From NCBI RefSeq assembly GCF_001594005.1, contig NZ_LTBA01000003.1, positions 89,537 through 125,601 on the forward strand: 36,065 nt of DNA, written 5' to 3'. The notes below the pieces were generated by a model that was given only the letters and a program-made list of their open reading frames with translations, had not been told where the DNA came from and did no database searches. This DNA comes from Clostridium tepidiprofundi DSM 19306 (GTDB lineage Bacteria > Bacillota > Clostridia > Clostridiales > Clostridiaceae). Shown piece after piece: positions 8,915-15,943 of this stretch. The translations under genes and the position numbers were made by a program. The first letter of the stretch is position 1; every line of letters begins with the position of its first letter.

Positions 8915-8926
8915 TAGGAGGGAAAC

Positions 8927-9793
8927 ATGAATAAAAAACTTTTAATAGCATTTATAGCAATACTGACAATTAGCATTGGAATATATAAATATAATAAACA
9001 TTGTATTTATATGGGAAATAAGTATTTTAAAGAAGCAAATTTTGGTCAAGCTAATACATACTACAATAAAATTTTTATAAAAAGAATGTTATCTGCAATT
9101 GATTGTTTAAATATTGGTGAAACAAAACAGCACCTAAATAAGTATAAAGAATCATTAATTTATTTTGAAATTGGTGAAAAAAGATTAAAACAAGACACTA
9201 TAGATACATCAGATATTGAAGACATTGACTTAAATCTGTTTTTAAATGATACTGACTTAAAGTTGTATTTGTGTGAAAGAACATATTACGGTGAAATATA
9301 TTCATACAACTATGTAAAAGAATATGAAAAAGAAATAATTAGTTATGAAAACTATTTGTCCCTTGCAAACAAATATATTTTAAACCAAGGTAAAATACCT
9401 GATTATTACTATATTTGCCTGCAAGTAGCATCTGATTATGGTAATACAGCCTATATATTACTTGGTAGATATGATGATGCCATCGAAAAAATTAATTGGT
9501 TATTAAAACATATTGAGCATTTTCAAGATGGATATGAAATAACATTAAAAAGTGACCTAGTAACTTGCTATGTTGATAAAAACAATTATAATAAAGCATT
9601 AGAAATAAATAATGAACTAATAAAAAAGTACCCAAATAATGTAGACTTATCTTTCCAAAAAGCGTACATATATGCTAATTGGAAAGATGTCGATTATGCA
9701 CTTGAATATTTATATTCTGTTTACAAATTATTTCCTGAAAATGAGAGATTACAGAAAATTGTAAAAAGTTTTGATTTAGATAAAAAGAAATAA
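8927..9793 (+). CDS. Membrane-anchored TPR-repeat protein (288 aa)
   Basis: The N-terminus MNKKLLIAFIAILTISIGIY is a signal anchor. The rest is helical with tetratricopeptide-like repeats: GNKYFKEANFGQANTYYNKI, a GETKQHLNKYKESLIYFEIG unit, GNTAYILLGRYDDAIEKINW, a VDKNNYNKALEINNELIKKY unit, and YANWKDVDYALEYLYSVYKL. Such proteins are protein-protein scaffolds; the partner is unknown. The start is fixed by AGGAGGG directly before it. The gene stands alone behind an attenuator-like leader. Confidence 0.9.
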   Translation: MNKKLLIAFIAILTISIGIYKYNKHCIYMGNKYFKEANFGQANTYYNKIFIKRMLSAIDCLNIGETKQHLNKYKESLIYFEIGEKRLKQDTIDTSDIEDIDLNLFLNDTDLKLYLCERTYYGEIYSYNYVKEYEKEIISYENYLSLANKYILNQGKIPDYYYICLQVASDYGNTAYILLGRYDDAIEKINWLLKHIEHFQDGYEITLKSDLVTCYVDKNNYNKALEINNELIKKYPNNVDLSFQKAYIYANWKDVDYALEYLYSVYKLFPENERLQKIVKSFDLDKKK

Positions 9794-9851
9794 GTGAACT
9801 TCTCTCTTGTTGACATGATATATATTTTTGACGTATGTTATATATATACTT

Positions 9852-10001
9852 TAAATGAGCAAAAATCATTACAATAATTTACAAATGACTTTACGACTCA
9901 ATTTGTAATATTGAATTTTAATGTTTTCCTGTACTAGGTGATGCTAGAGAATCGCACTAAAATGTTATTTTACATTTAATGAATTGGGATTTGCTCATTT
10001 A
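9852..10001. mobile_element. 150-bp TA-flanked MITE-like element, copy 2
   Basis: Same length (150 bp) and same ends (TAAATGAGCAAA ... TTTGCTCATTTA) as the element at 580-729, in the opposite orientation and with roughly four fifths visible identity. Inserted 3' of the TPR gene. No coding capacity. Confidence 0.8.
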
Positions 10002-10044
10002 TAGATATATATTATGTATATGAAAATTTTGTATTTCAAGTAAT

Positions 10045-10100
10045 AGGCATTTTAAAAAAATAACTAATCAGTATGCTAATCTATTTTCTTTCAAATGCCT
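10045..10100. mobile_element. AGGCAT-family palindromic element, minimal 56-bp form
   Basis: AGGCATTTTAAAAAAATAAC at the left and TATTTTCTTTCAAATGCCT at the right. The left 45 bases match the left end of the 161-bp copies at 29996 and 31194 and the last 18 match their right end, with the whole centre missing. It is an internal-deletion form. Confidence 0.8.
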
Positions 10101-10133
10101 AATTTCGAATAATCACAGCAAGGGGAGATGTAT

Positions 10134-11234
10134 ATGCAAGAATTTAATTATTTTATGCCTACAAAGGTTTTCATAGGTCAAAATATAATTAGGAAAAAAG
10201 CTAATTTATTCAAAACACTTGGCAAAAAGGCATTTATTATCACAGGAAAAAATTCTTCTAGGAAAAACGGTTCTTTAAATGATATCATTTACGTTTTAAA
10301 AAATAGCAACATAGAATACATCATTTTCGATAGTGTAGAAGAAAATCCATCATTAGAAACGATTGAATCAGCCGTTAGTATCGCCCAAAATGAAAATATA
10401 GATTTTATCATTGGAATAGGTGGTGGTTCTCCTATAGATGCATCAAAAGCTATAGGTGTACTTCTAAAAAACAAAGGCTGTTCTGTAAACAACTTATTTA
10501 ATTCTCCAGAATTAGAATCACTCCCTATAATTGCAATACCTACCACAGCAGGTACAGGCACTGAAGTAACACCATATGCAATATTAACTGATAATAAGGC
10601 GAAAACAAAAAGGAATTTTGCTCAAAAGATTTTCCCTAAAATAGCATTTTTAGATGCTACTTATCTTATGGGTACACCCGATGAAATCACTATCAATACT
10701 GCTGTTGATGCATTATCTCATTTAATTGAAGGTTTTTTGTCTGCAAAATCAAACCTTATTTGTGATGCATGTGCCGAAAAAGGATTAAAGCTATTTTCAG
10801 AATGTATGGCTTCACTTAATAACAAAGATTTTTCATTTGAGATACGCGAAAAATTATTATTAGCATCCACTTTAGGAGGAATGGTTATATCTCAAGCTGG
10901 TACATCTCTTCCTCATGGAATGGGTTATCCATTAACATATTTTCACGGAATAAAACATGGAAAAGCAAATGGACTTCTCTTAAAAGCTTATCTCGAAATT
11001 TGCAATAAAAGCTCAAAAGTAGATACCATTTTACATTGTTTAGGTCTAAAATCAATAGAGGAATTCGGTGACTTTTTAGATAAAATTCTTCATAACGATA
11101 CATCAATTACAGAAGAAGAACTAAAAAAATATTCTAAAGCTATGATTGAGAATACTGCTAAATTGAAAAATCATCCAGATAAAGTAACTGAAGAGGATAT
11201 ATTTAAGATCTATAAGAGTAGTCTTTTTAAATAA
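10134..11234 (+). CDS. Iron-containing alcohol dehydrogenase
   Basis: 366 aa, group III Fe-ADH. The N-terminal NAD(P) domain has GIGGGSPIDASKAIG and PTTAGTGTEVTPYA. The metal ligands are visible as Asp and His in AVDALSHLIEGFLS and two His in LPHGMGYPLTYFHGIKHG. It reduces short aldehydes or ketones to alcohols (or oxidises diols) in the cytoplasm, consistent with fermentative metabolism; the exact substrate cannot be read off. The ATG at 10134 is used because AGGGGAG lies 6 bases upstream; the ATG at 10128 abuts that site. It is monocistronic with its own terminator. Confidence 0.95.
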   Translation: MQEFNYFMPTKVFIGQNIIRKKANLFKTLGKKAFIITGKNSSRKNGSLNDIIYVLKNSNIEYIIFDSVEENPSLETIESAVSIAQNENIDFIIGIGGGSPIDASKAIGVLLKNKGCSVNNLFNSPELESLPIIAIPTTAGTGTEVTPYAILTDNKAKTKRNFAQKIFPKIAFLDATYLMGTPDEITINTAVDALSHLIEGFLSAKSNLICDACAEKGLKLFSECMASLNNKDFSFEIREKLLLASTLGGMVISQAGTSLPHGMGYPLTYFHGIKHGKANGLLLKAYLEICNKSSKVDTILHCLGLKSIEEFGDFLDKILHNDTSITEEELKKYSKAMIENTAKLKNHPDKVTEEDIFKIYKSSLFK

Positions 11235-11238
11235 AAAA

Positions 11239-11267
11239 CTCGCCAACACTGGCGAGCTATTTTATTT
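11239..11267. terminator. Bidirectional terminator between convergent genes
   Basis: CTCGCCA ACAC TGGCGAG, flanked by CTATTTTATTT on the plus strand and by six T on the minus strand. It serves both the Fe-ADH (ends 11234) and the lipoprotein gene (ends 11272). Confidence 0.9.
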
Positions 11268-11271
11268 AATA

Positions 11272-11760
11272 TCAATTATTTTTAAGATTTTTTTCATTTT
11301 TGTCTTCATCTTTGTGCTTATTTTTGCTCTCTTTATTGTTTTTCTTTTCGTTTTTATCTTTCTTTCCAGTTTCATTTTCTTTCATATGCTTATTTTCTTC
11401 ATCATCTTTGGATTCAATTGTTCTTTTTTCTTCTTCAATATCAGTTTTAAATTCTTCTTTGTTATTATCTGTATTTAATTCTTCTTTGTCATCATTCAAC
11501 TTTTCTTCATTGGTACTGGTAGTTTTTTCCGTGTTTTTCTCAATATCATCCTTAACTCGCTTCTCTTCATTTTCTTGATTGCTTTTGTCTTCATCCCCAA
11601 TTGTTTCCGCATCATTACCTTTCTTATCATCATCCTCATCCGCTATTCTTGCCATCACTTGTATAGATTTTTGAGGAATAGATTTTTGGCTATAAAACGC
11701 ACATCCTAAAAAGGTTGTAATAAATAATACAGATAATAAAGCTGAAATTCTTTTGTACAT
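11272..11760 (-). CDS. Putative lipoprotein with acidic/lysine-rich low-complexity domain (162 aa)
   Basis: The N-terminus MYKRISALLSVLFITTFLGC is a lipoprotein signal with an FLGC lipobox. After about residue 40 the protein is almost only D, E, K, N, T and S (e.g. KEELNTDNNKEEFKTDIEEE), so the mature part is disordered and highly charged. AAGGAG lies 9 bases before the ATG. It is convergent with the Fe-ADH and shares its terminator. A cell-surface spacer or cation-binding role is conceivable but unsupported; no family recognised. Confidence 0.85.
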   Translation of the reverse strand: MYKRISALLSVLFITTFLGCAFYSQKSIPQKSIQVMARIADEDDDKKGNDAETIGDEDKSNQENEEKRVKDDIEKNTEKTTSTNEEKLNDDKEELNTDNNKEEFKTDIEEEKRTIESKDDEENKHMKENETGKKDKNEKKNNKESKNKHKDEDKNEKNLKNN

Positions 11761-11887
11761 ATGTATACACTCCTTTGCTATTTCTTTTGTTGTAAATTTG
11801 ATTTTCTAATTTAGTATAACCATAATAAAAATAAATATTAGCTGAAGTAACTATTGAAAAAAACATTAAAAATCTTTGCATTTATTA

Positions 11888-11916
11888 TTGACAACATAAA
11901 CCTTATTGTGTATAAT
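11888..11916 (+). promoter_or_regulatory. Consensus sigma-A promoter of the riboswitch/acetyltransferase transcript
   Basis: TTGACA at 11888-11893, exactly 17 bases, TATAAT at 11911-11916. Transcription would begin near 11923, just before the ykkC aptamer. Confidence 0.9.
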
Positions 11917-11934
11917 CATGCAAAACAGATATTT

Positions 11935-12045
11935 CAAAGAGAGTGTATCTAGGGTTCCGGTTACCTTAGTAATGTCTGGTCCAAGCGATACAGAGCCATC
12001 TAAATGTTGGCTACACTTTTGGGATAAAAGCCCGAAGGACGAGTC
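11935..12045 (+). ncRNA. ykkC-class riboswitch aptamer (subtype-2-like: PRPP/ppGpp/nucleotide group)
   Basis: Shows the ykkC core in order: TATCTAGGGTTCCGG, GTCTGGTCCAAGCGATACAG, a P3-like AGCC ... GGCT stem, ACAC and GGGATAAAAGCCC. The CCAAGCGATACAG box and the AAGAGAGTGTATCTAGGG 5' flank look like subtype 2 RNAs (the ppGpp and PRPP riboswitches have an extra 5'/3' helix) rather than guanidine-I, whose box is CCGAGAG. The ligand is therefore uncertain among ppGpp, PRPP and ADP-type ligands, with guanidine not fully excluded. It controls the GNAT gene at 12112. Confidence 0.85.
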
Positions 12046-12080
12046 TCATTATTTTAATGACTTGTTCTTTGGGCTTTTTT
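12028..12080 (+). terminator. Riboswitch expression platform: terminator overlapping the aptamer 3' end
   Basis: The 3' aptamer strand at 12028-12045 (AAGCCCGAAGGACGAGTC) pairs with GACTTGTTCTTTGGGCTT at 12059-12076 and is followed by a T-run. The aptamer core and the terminator share the AAGCCC strand, so ligand binding should prevent termination (an ON switch). Confidence 0.85.
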
Positions 12081-12111
12081 GTATATTAATTTAGAGGGGG
12101 TAAATATAATA

Positions 12112-12666
12112 ATGTTAATAGGTAAAAAAGTAATACTAAGGGACTACAGAAAGGAAGATGCCAAACTTGCACATCAATATATAAATGACTTTGAGTTGAG
12201 GAAATTTCTAACACCTGGAATTCCTTATCCACTTACTCTTGAGGAAGAACAGAATTGGGTTGACTCTCAAAGTAAATCTGATAAAAATACCTTCAGTTTT
12301 GCAATTGAAAGCATAAAAGATAGCAAATACATCGGTGGATGTGGTATTAATAATATAGATTGGAAAAACAGTATTGCAACTGTAGGTATATTTATAGGAA
12401 ACAAAAACTATTTGGGAAAAGGTTTCGGTACTGACGCTATGAATTTATTACTTGAATTCATATTCTGCGAAATGAATATACACAAAGTTAAATTACATGT
12501 TTATTCTTTTAATAAAAGAGCTATTCGCAGCTATGAGAAATGTGGATTTGTGAAAGAAGGTACTCTCAGACAGGAATTGTTTAGAGAAGGTAAATATCAT
12601 GACGAATACATTATGGGAATACTAAGAGAGGAATTTTTTAAACAAAGAACTTACATCAAAGAATAG
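12112..12666 (+). CDS. GNAT N-acetyltransferase, RimJ/RimL-like
   Basis: 184 aa GNAT fold: N-terminal ILRDYRKEDAKLAHQYIND, a beta-strand core (YIGGCGINNIDWKN), the acetyl-CoA P-loop in YLGKGFGTDAMNLLLEF, and the C-terminal HKVKLHVYSFNKRAIRSYEK..GFVKEGTLR typical of RimJ/RimL- and SpeG-like enzymes. It transfers acetyl from acetyl-CoA to an amino group; the acceptor (protein N-terminus, polyamine, small molecule) is not known. The start at 12112 is the first ATG after GAGGGGG (about 11 bases). It is the only gene under the ykkC-class riboswitch, so its substrate should relate to the ligand. Confidence 0.93.
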   Translation: MLIGKKVILRDYRKEDAKLAHQYINDFELRKFLTPGIPYPLTLEEEQNWVDSQSKSDKNTFSFAIESIKDSKYIGGCGINNIDWKNSIATVGIFIGNKNYLGKGFGTDAMNLLLEFIFCEMNIHKVKLHVYSFNKRAIRSYEKCGFVKEGTLRQELFREGKYHDEYIMGILREEFFKQRTYIKE

Positions 12667-12804
12667 AGAACAGTTAACATAAAAAGATTGCCAGTTACTA
12701 GTTGGTCAGTTACCAGTTAATGATGAAATAGTTACATATCGTAAATATGATATAAAAAGCATTCGCTAATTATAAATGTAAAGCAACCAAGTCACAAATC
12801 TTTA

Positions 12805-12867
12805 CTAGCACTCTGATCAACTAGCACACTTATTTATGGTCGACTAGCAGCCCATAACGCTCTAGCA
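12805..12867. repeat. Four spaced CTAGCA motifs in a non-coding gap
   Basis: CTAGCA occurs at 12805, 12821, 12844 and 12862. The same gap has CAGTTAC/CCAGTTA repeats near 12690-12720. It lies 3' of both the GNAT gene and the propeller gene. Meaning unknown; possibly decayed repeat sequence. Confidence 0.4.
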
Positions 12868-12884
12868 AACTGGCATACTATAAG

Positions 12885-14210
12885 CTAAAACTTATAAATA
12901 CTCTTTTTTTCTCCTGTTTCTATATTCAATTTTACTATTTCTATGTTTTTAATTCTATTGTTGCTCGTATCAATTATTGGCTGTAGTTTTATTATATTAT
13001 TGTTATCAAGCCATCTATATTCTCCTAAGTAATTCAAAAAATCATCATTATCAATATCATATATTCCTCCATCTGAAGTTATAATCTTAAATCTATGTTC
13101 TTCATTCATAAGAATACATCTCTGCAAATTTGGTGAAAAATAAATATATTCTATGTCCTCATATTTTAAGTTATACCTATAAATATTTTTTGTATTGAAT
13201 GAATAAACCATTATTGAGTTACAATTTGAAAATATAGCCTTCTCTCCATTGTATTTTACCAAATTATAATCTTCATCAATTTTATTCACTTCCTCTGTCT
13301 TACCAGAATTATATGTGTAAATAACTCCATTATCATAAAATGTAACATTTCCATCTCTAAAATTAATTATTTTACCAGGAATATTTATTTCAGTCACATT
13401 GTATTTTTCTTCCTTATTAATGAAATATTTTTTATTAGAATTAACAATTATATTCCCATCATTTGAAATAAATATATCCTTAATCATTCCTTTCCCGAAT
13501 GGCACCTCAACAAGCTTATTATTTATTACATCATATAATATAATATTTTTACCACTTTTATCCCCATATACATAGTAATTACCAGAATATGACCATGTAT
13601 TAATAATATCGTCGTGATTACACTTTGAAATATTAATCGCTATATTCCTCTTCAAATCACAACAGTAAATTTGACCCTTATACTTTGATTGCGTATCTTC
13701 TGTCTCAATAACAACATATTCTCCATTTGGACTCACTGAAAATTCTTTTATAGTGTAATTATCTTCCATGAGTTTATTTAAATCAATAGCCGAACAAATA
13801 TTGCTATCAGAATTATTGAGCATTAAAATGTAACTATTATTTTTAATTATTATTTTCTTCATATCAGCAAAAATAATTTTGTAATGCTTTTGTTCAAAAC
13901 CATTTTTCTTTATATCATCAATAATTTGTGCACTATCTCCAGCTGTACACTTTATCTCTGGAAAATGTGTTACTTCTTTCACACCCTTACTTTCTAGATG
14001 AATGTTAAAAGCATCTGATTCATGTTCATTTGAATCATTCGATTCTGAATCAAACGATTTATTTGTGCATATATACTTCTCATTATTATAAGCTTCTACT
14101 CCGTTATTATTTACATCATAATACTTATATGCTACAAAAAATATAAAAGAAAAGAACACAAAAAATATCAAACTTAAAAATTTACCAGTATTTTTATTCA
14201 CATCTTTCAT
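12885..14210 (-). CDS. Membrane-anchored beta-propeller-like protein of unknown function (441 aa)
   Basis: A short cytoplasmic N-terminus MKDVNKNTGKF precedes one TM (LSLIFFVFFSFIFFVAYKYY). A linker and a long beta-rich domain follow, with TolB/WD-like blades: YTIKEFSVSPNGEYVVIETE, NYYVYGDKSGKNIILYDVIN, IKDIFISNDGNIIVNSNKKY and YIYFSPNLQRCILMNEEHRF. Such propellers usually bind protein or carbohydrate outside the membrane. The ATG at 14210 directly follows GAGAGG; a GTG nine bases inside would have better spacing. The frame stays open to 14372, but that stretch is repeat-derived and is excluded. Confidence 0.85.
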   Translation of the reverse strand: MKDVNKNTGKFLSLIFFVFFSFIFFVAYKYYDVNNNGVEAYNNEKYICTNKSFDSESNDSNEHESDAFNIHLESKGVKEVTHFPEIKCTAGDSAQIIDDIKKNGFEQKHYKIIFADMKKIIIKNNSYILMLNNSDSNICSAIDLNKLMEDNYTIKEFSVSPNGEYVVIETEDTQSKYKGQIYCCDLKRNIAINISKCNHDDIINTWSYSGNYYVYGDKSGKNIILYDVINNKLVEVPFGKGMIKDIFISNDGNIIVNSNKKYFINKEEKYNVTEINIPGKIINFRDGNVTFYDNGVIYTYNSGKTEEVNKIDEDYNLVKYNGEKAIFSNCNSIMVYSFNTKNIYRYNLKYEDIEYIYFSPNLQRCILMNEEHRFKIITSDGGIYDIDNDDFLNYLGEYRWLDNNNIIKLQPIIDTSNNRIKNIEIVKLNIETGEKKSIYKF

Positions 14211-14217
14211 CCTCTCT

Positions 14218-14272
14218 AGTAAACTCGTTTTGCTAATACAAAAATCTTCAATCTTACTCTTATAGAAATGGA
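14218..14272. repeat. Degenerate copy of the AAACTCGTTTTGCT double-hairpin repeat
   Basis: AAACTCGTTTTGCTAATACA and the following AATCTTACTCTTATAGAAAT resemble the copies at 18793 and 34950. Here both hairpins are decayed and the copy lies upstream of a gene rather than between convergent genes. Confidence 0.5.
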
Positions 14273-14369
14273 ATCTGTATAATTGATCAAATTCTAAAAA
14301 CAATTCCATCATTAATAAATTTTCCCCTATAAATAAAAAAATATCCCTGCTTAATACAGAGATATAAAT

Positions 14370-14426
14370 CATATGAAATAAAACAAGTCAAAAATGCGAA
14401 GTATATTGATATATTATTTAATTCCC
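14370..14426. mobile_element. AGGCAT-family palindromic element, degenerate copy
   Basis: CATATGAAATAAAACAAGTC at one end and GATATATTATTTAATTCCC at the other match the family termini loosely. It overlaps the last codons and stop of the selenoprotein-like gene. Confidence 0.45.
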
Positions 14427-14992
14427 ATCTTTTTAAAAACATCTTTTATATGTGATTCATCATAAAAACCTACTTTTTTAAAGAAAACCTTACCATCAGA
14501 ATCTAAAAATATCAATGTTGGAACTGCCACAATATCATATTTATTTGCAAGTTCAATATACTCAGAATTATCAATATCTAGCTTTGCAGTAATAACATTT
14601 ATTTTGCTTCCATATGCTGAAATAACATCATTTATCACAGACTCCATCTGTGTACATGCAGGTCATGTTGATGTAGAAAAATATATCAATTTGGGCTTAT
14701 TTAATGATTTTTCTTTATCATTGCTACTTGATTGTTTTTTATTTTTTTCACTTTCTTCATCTTTTTTATTACCCTTACTATTTTCTTTATTTTTTTCTTC
14801 ACCAACTTTGATGTTATCCAAATTTTCTTTTTCACCTTCAATCTTGCTATTATCTACATTTTCTTTTTTGCTTTCAATACTACTATTATTTGCAGTATCT
14901 TTTTTAGTATTAACTGTTTTTTTACTACTGCATGCAGTTCCCAGTACAGTTACACACAAAACCACAATCATCAATTTATACAATTTTTTCAT
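14414..14992 (-). CDS. Probable selenocysteine-containing thioredoxin-fold lipoprotein (in-frame UGA read as Sec)
   Basis: One frame runs from ATG 14992 (GAGGTG 6 bases upstream) to TAA 14414, interrupted only by TGA at 14663-14665 (residue 110 of 192). Residues 1-21 are a lipoprotein signal (VTVLGTAC). Residues 22-100 are a K/E/N/S-rich linker. The rest is a thioredoxin-like domain: KLIYFSTST-U-PAC-TQMESV, then KLDIDNSEYIELANKYDIVA and the cis-Pro loop VPTLIF. The UGA stands exactly where the first Cys of the CxxC motif belongs. A 6-bp hairpin starts 10 bases after it. It would act as an extracytoplasmic thiol/selenol oxidoreductase. The alternative is a Cys-to-stop mutation; the intact downstream domain and hairpin argue against decay. 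Confidence 0.8.
14636..14652 (-). promoter_or_regulatory. SECIS-like hairpin downstream of the in-frame UGA
   Basis: On the minus strand, CACAGA-TGGAG-TCTGTG: a perfect 6-bp stem, a 5-base loop with G at its second position, and the loop beginning 16 bases after the UGA. This agrees with the described bacterial SECIS consensus (stem of 4-16 bp, small loop with G among its first two bases, UGA-to-loop spacing of 16-37 bases). Confidence 0.7.
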
Positions 14993-15010
14993 AGCATTCA
15001 CCTCATAATA

Positions 15011-15053
15011 AGTATATAAGCATATACCGTGTACTGGTATATGCTTATATACT
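15011..15053 (-). promoter_or_regulatory. Perfect 18-bp stem-loop 7 bases upstream of the selenoprotein RBS
   Basis: AGTATATAAGCATATACC, a 7-base loop and GGTATATGCTTATATACT form an uninterrupted 18-bp stem. The GAGGTG ribosome binding site lies at 15004-14999. There is no T-run, so it looks like a 5'-UTR structure or an operator rather than a terminator. It also separates this gene from the ECF sigma operon upstream. Confidence 0.65.
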
Positions 15054-15086
15054 ACTATACATTACATATATTGTCAACTTATTTAT

Positions 15087-15611
15087 CTAATATTTATTCT
15101 TTTTCAGTAATGCTATACCACCTATAACAAAAGCTGCTGGAATAAAATACTTGCTTATAAAAGATTTCAATTCCATAAAAAACATACTTCCCGCTAAAGT
15201 CTTATTTATTATGCCTAATATACCTAGTATTATTATGCACCATCCTAATATTATCCACTTCCTTTTATCAATATTATAATCATTATAATTGTTATACCCA
15301 TTTTGAAAATCACACTGCATATTATTTTTTTTGCGTTCAACTATTCTATCTATTATAAAGCCTGTATCTTCAACAATAATTCCTCTATCCATCTTATGTG
15401 CAACATTAAAAGTATCAAAGAAACAATAAAACCAAAATGGTACTTTAATGATGCTACCTATAAATCCAAGTCCTAAAAGGCTAAACAAAGGTTTAATCGC
15501 AAAAAATATCACTAATGCTTCAATACCCCTTCTCATAAGTCCTAAATACATATATCCAGTCCCAGGAATCAATGCTGTCAAAAATGTAATAAACTCACTT
15601 CTTCTTTTCAA
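15087..15611 (-). CDS. Small multi-TM protein (TM2-domain-like), 174 aa
   Basis: Starts at TTG 15611 with AGGAG 10 bases upstream, leaving 5 bases after the preceding stop; longer in-frame starts would overlap the ribosome binding site. The N-terminal region KRRSEFITFLTALIPGTGYM..YLGLMRRGIEAL is a TM2-like hairpin motif with helices at about 10-60. A loop HKMDRGIIVEDTGF follows, then a basic stretch and two C-terminal TMs (about 122-145 and 150-170). Last gene of the ECF sigma operon; probably part of its envelope-sensing or target set, function unknown. Confidence 0.85.
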   Translation of the reverse strand: MKRRSEFITFLTALIPGTGYMYLGLMRRGIEALVIFFAIKPLFSLLGLGFIGSIIKVPFWFYCFFDTFNVAHKMDRGIIVEDTGFIIDRIVERKKNNMQCDFQNGYNNYNDYNIDKRKWIILGWCIIILGILGIINKTLAGSMFFMELKSFISKYFIPAAFVIGGIALLKKNKY

Positions 15612-15616
15612 CTTTA

Positions 15617-15943
15617 TCACTCTCCTAACCAATTCAATATTTCATCTATTGTATAACCATATTTATATTGCATAGCCATAATTTGCATTTTAATTTTATA
15701 CTGGGTTTTTATTATGTTATATTGAATATCTGTTGTAAACATAACCATCATAAAAATTCCTGCCATTATACAACTAGCTGCAGCAATTCTCCTAAAATCA
15801 GAATTAAAACAAAATATGCCTGATTTTTTTCGTTTTTTATTTCGTATCTTATTCATCAATATTTCATTATAATCTTTTGAAGTTTCAATATGTTGTTTTG
15901 AATCTAAAATTAGTTTATCTAAATCATCCCACTTTTGCTGCAT
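15617..15943 (-). CDS. Putative anti-sigma factor, single-TM (108 aa)
   Basis: A cytoplasmic charged N-terminus (QQKWDDLDKLILDSKQHIET, about 1-45), one TM at about 53-69 (IAAASCIMAGIFMMVMF), and an outside tail rich in Met/Tyr/Gln ending YTIDEILNWLGE. No zinc-binding HxxxCxxC is present. Its start overlaps the end of the sigma-factor gene by 25 bases, and the GAGGAGGGG ribosome binding site is inside that gene. Position, size and topology suggest a membrane anti-sigma factor; this is inference. Confidence 0.85.
   Translation of the reverse strand: MQQKWDDLDKLILDSKQHIETSKDYNEILMNKIRNKKRKKSGIFCFNSDFRRIAAASCIMAGIFMMVMFTTDIQYNIIKTQYKIKMQIMAMQYKYGYTIDEILNWLGE

Noticed and set aside
8770-8926. Assigning the TPR-gene leader to a known riboswitch (T-box, c-di-GMP, cobalamin)
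   Set aside because: None of the core motifs of these classes is present. Only the terminator is supported.
11300-11578. Ser/Phe/Leu-rich plus-strand ORF
   Set aside because: It is the antisense reading of the K/E/D-rich lipoprotein gene, whose codon bias creates long open antisense frames.
11935-12045. Calling the riboswitch guanidine-I
   Set aside because: The class is clear but the CCAAGCGATACAG box and 5' extension resemble subtype 2 more than the CCGAGAG box of guanidine-I. The ligand is left open.
14414-15001. Treating 14414-14647 and 14663-15001 as two separate genes or a simple pseudogene
   Set aside because: Both halves are in the same frame, the single interruption is a UGA at the redox Cys position, the rest is intact, and a SECIS-like hairpin follows. 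The second half has no ribosome binding site of its own.
14604-15019. Two plus-strand Phe/Leu/Ile-rich ORFs
   Set aside because: Antisense shadows of the K/E-rich linker of the selenoprotein-like gene.
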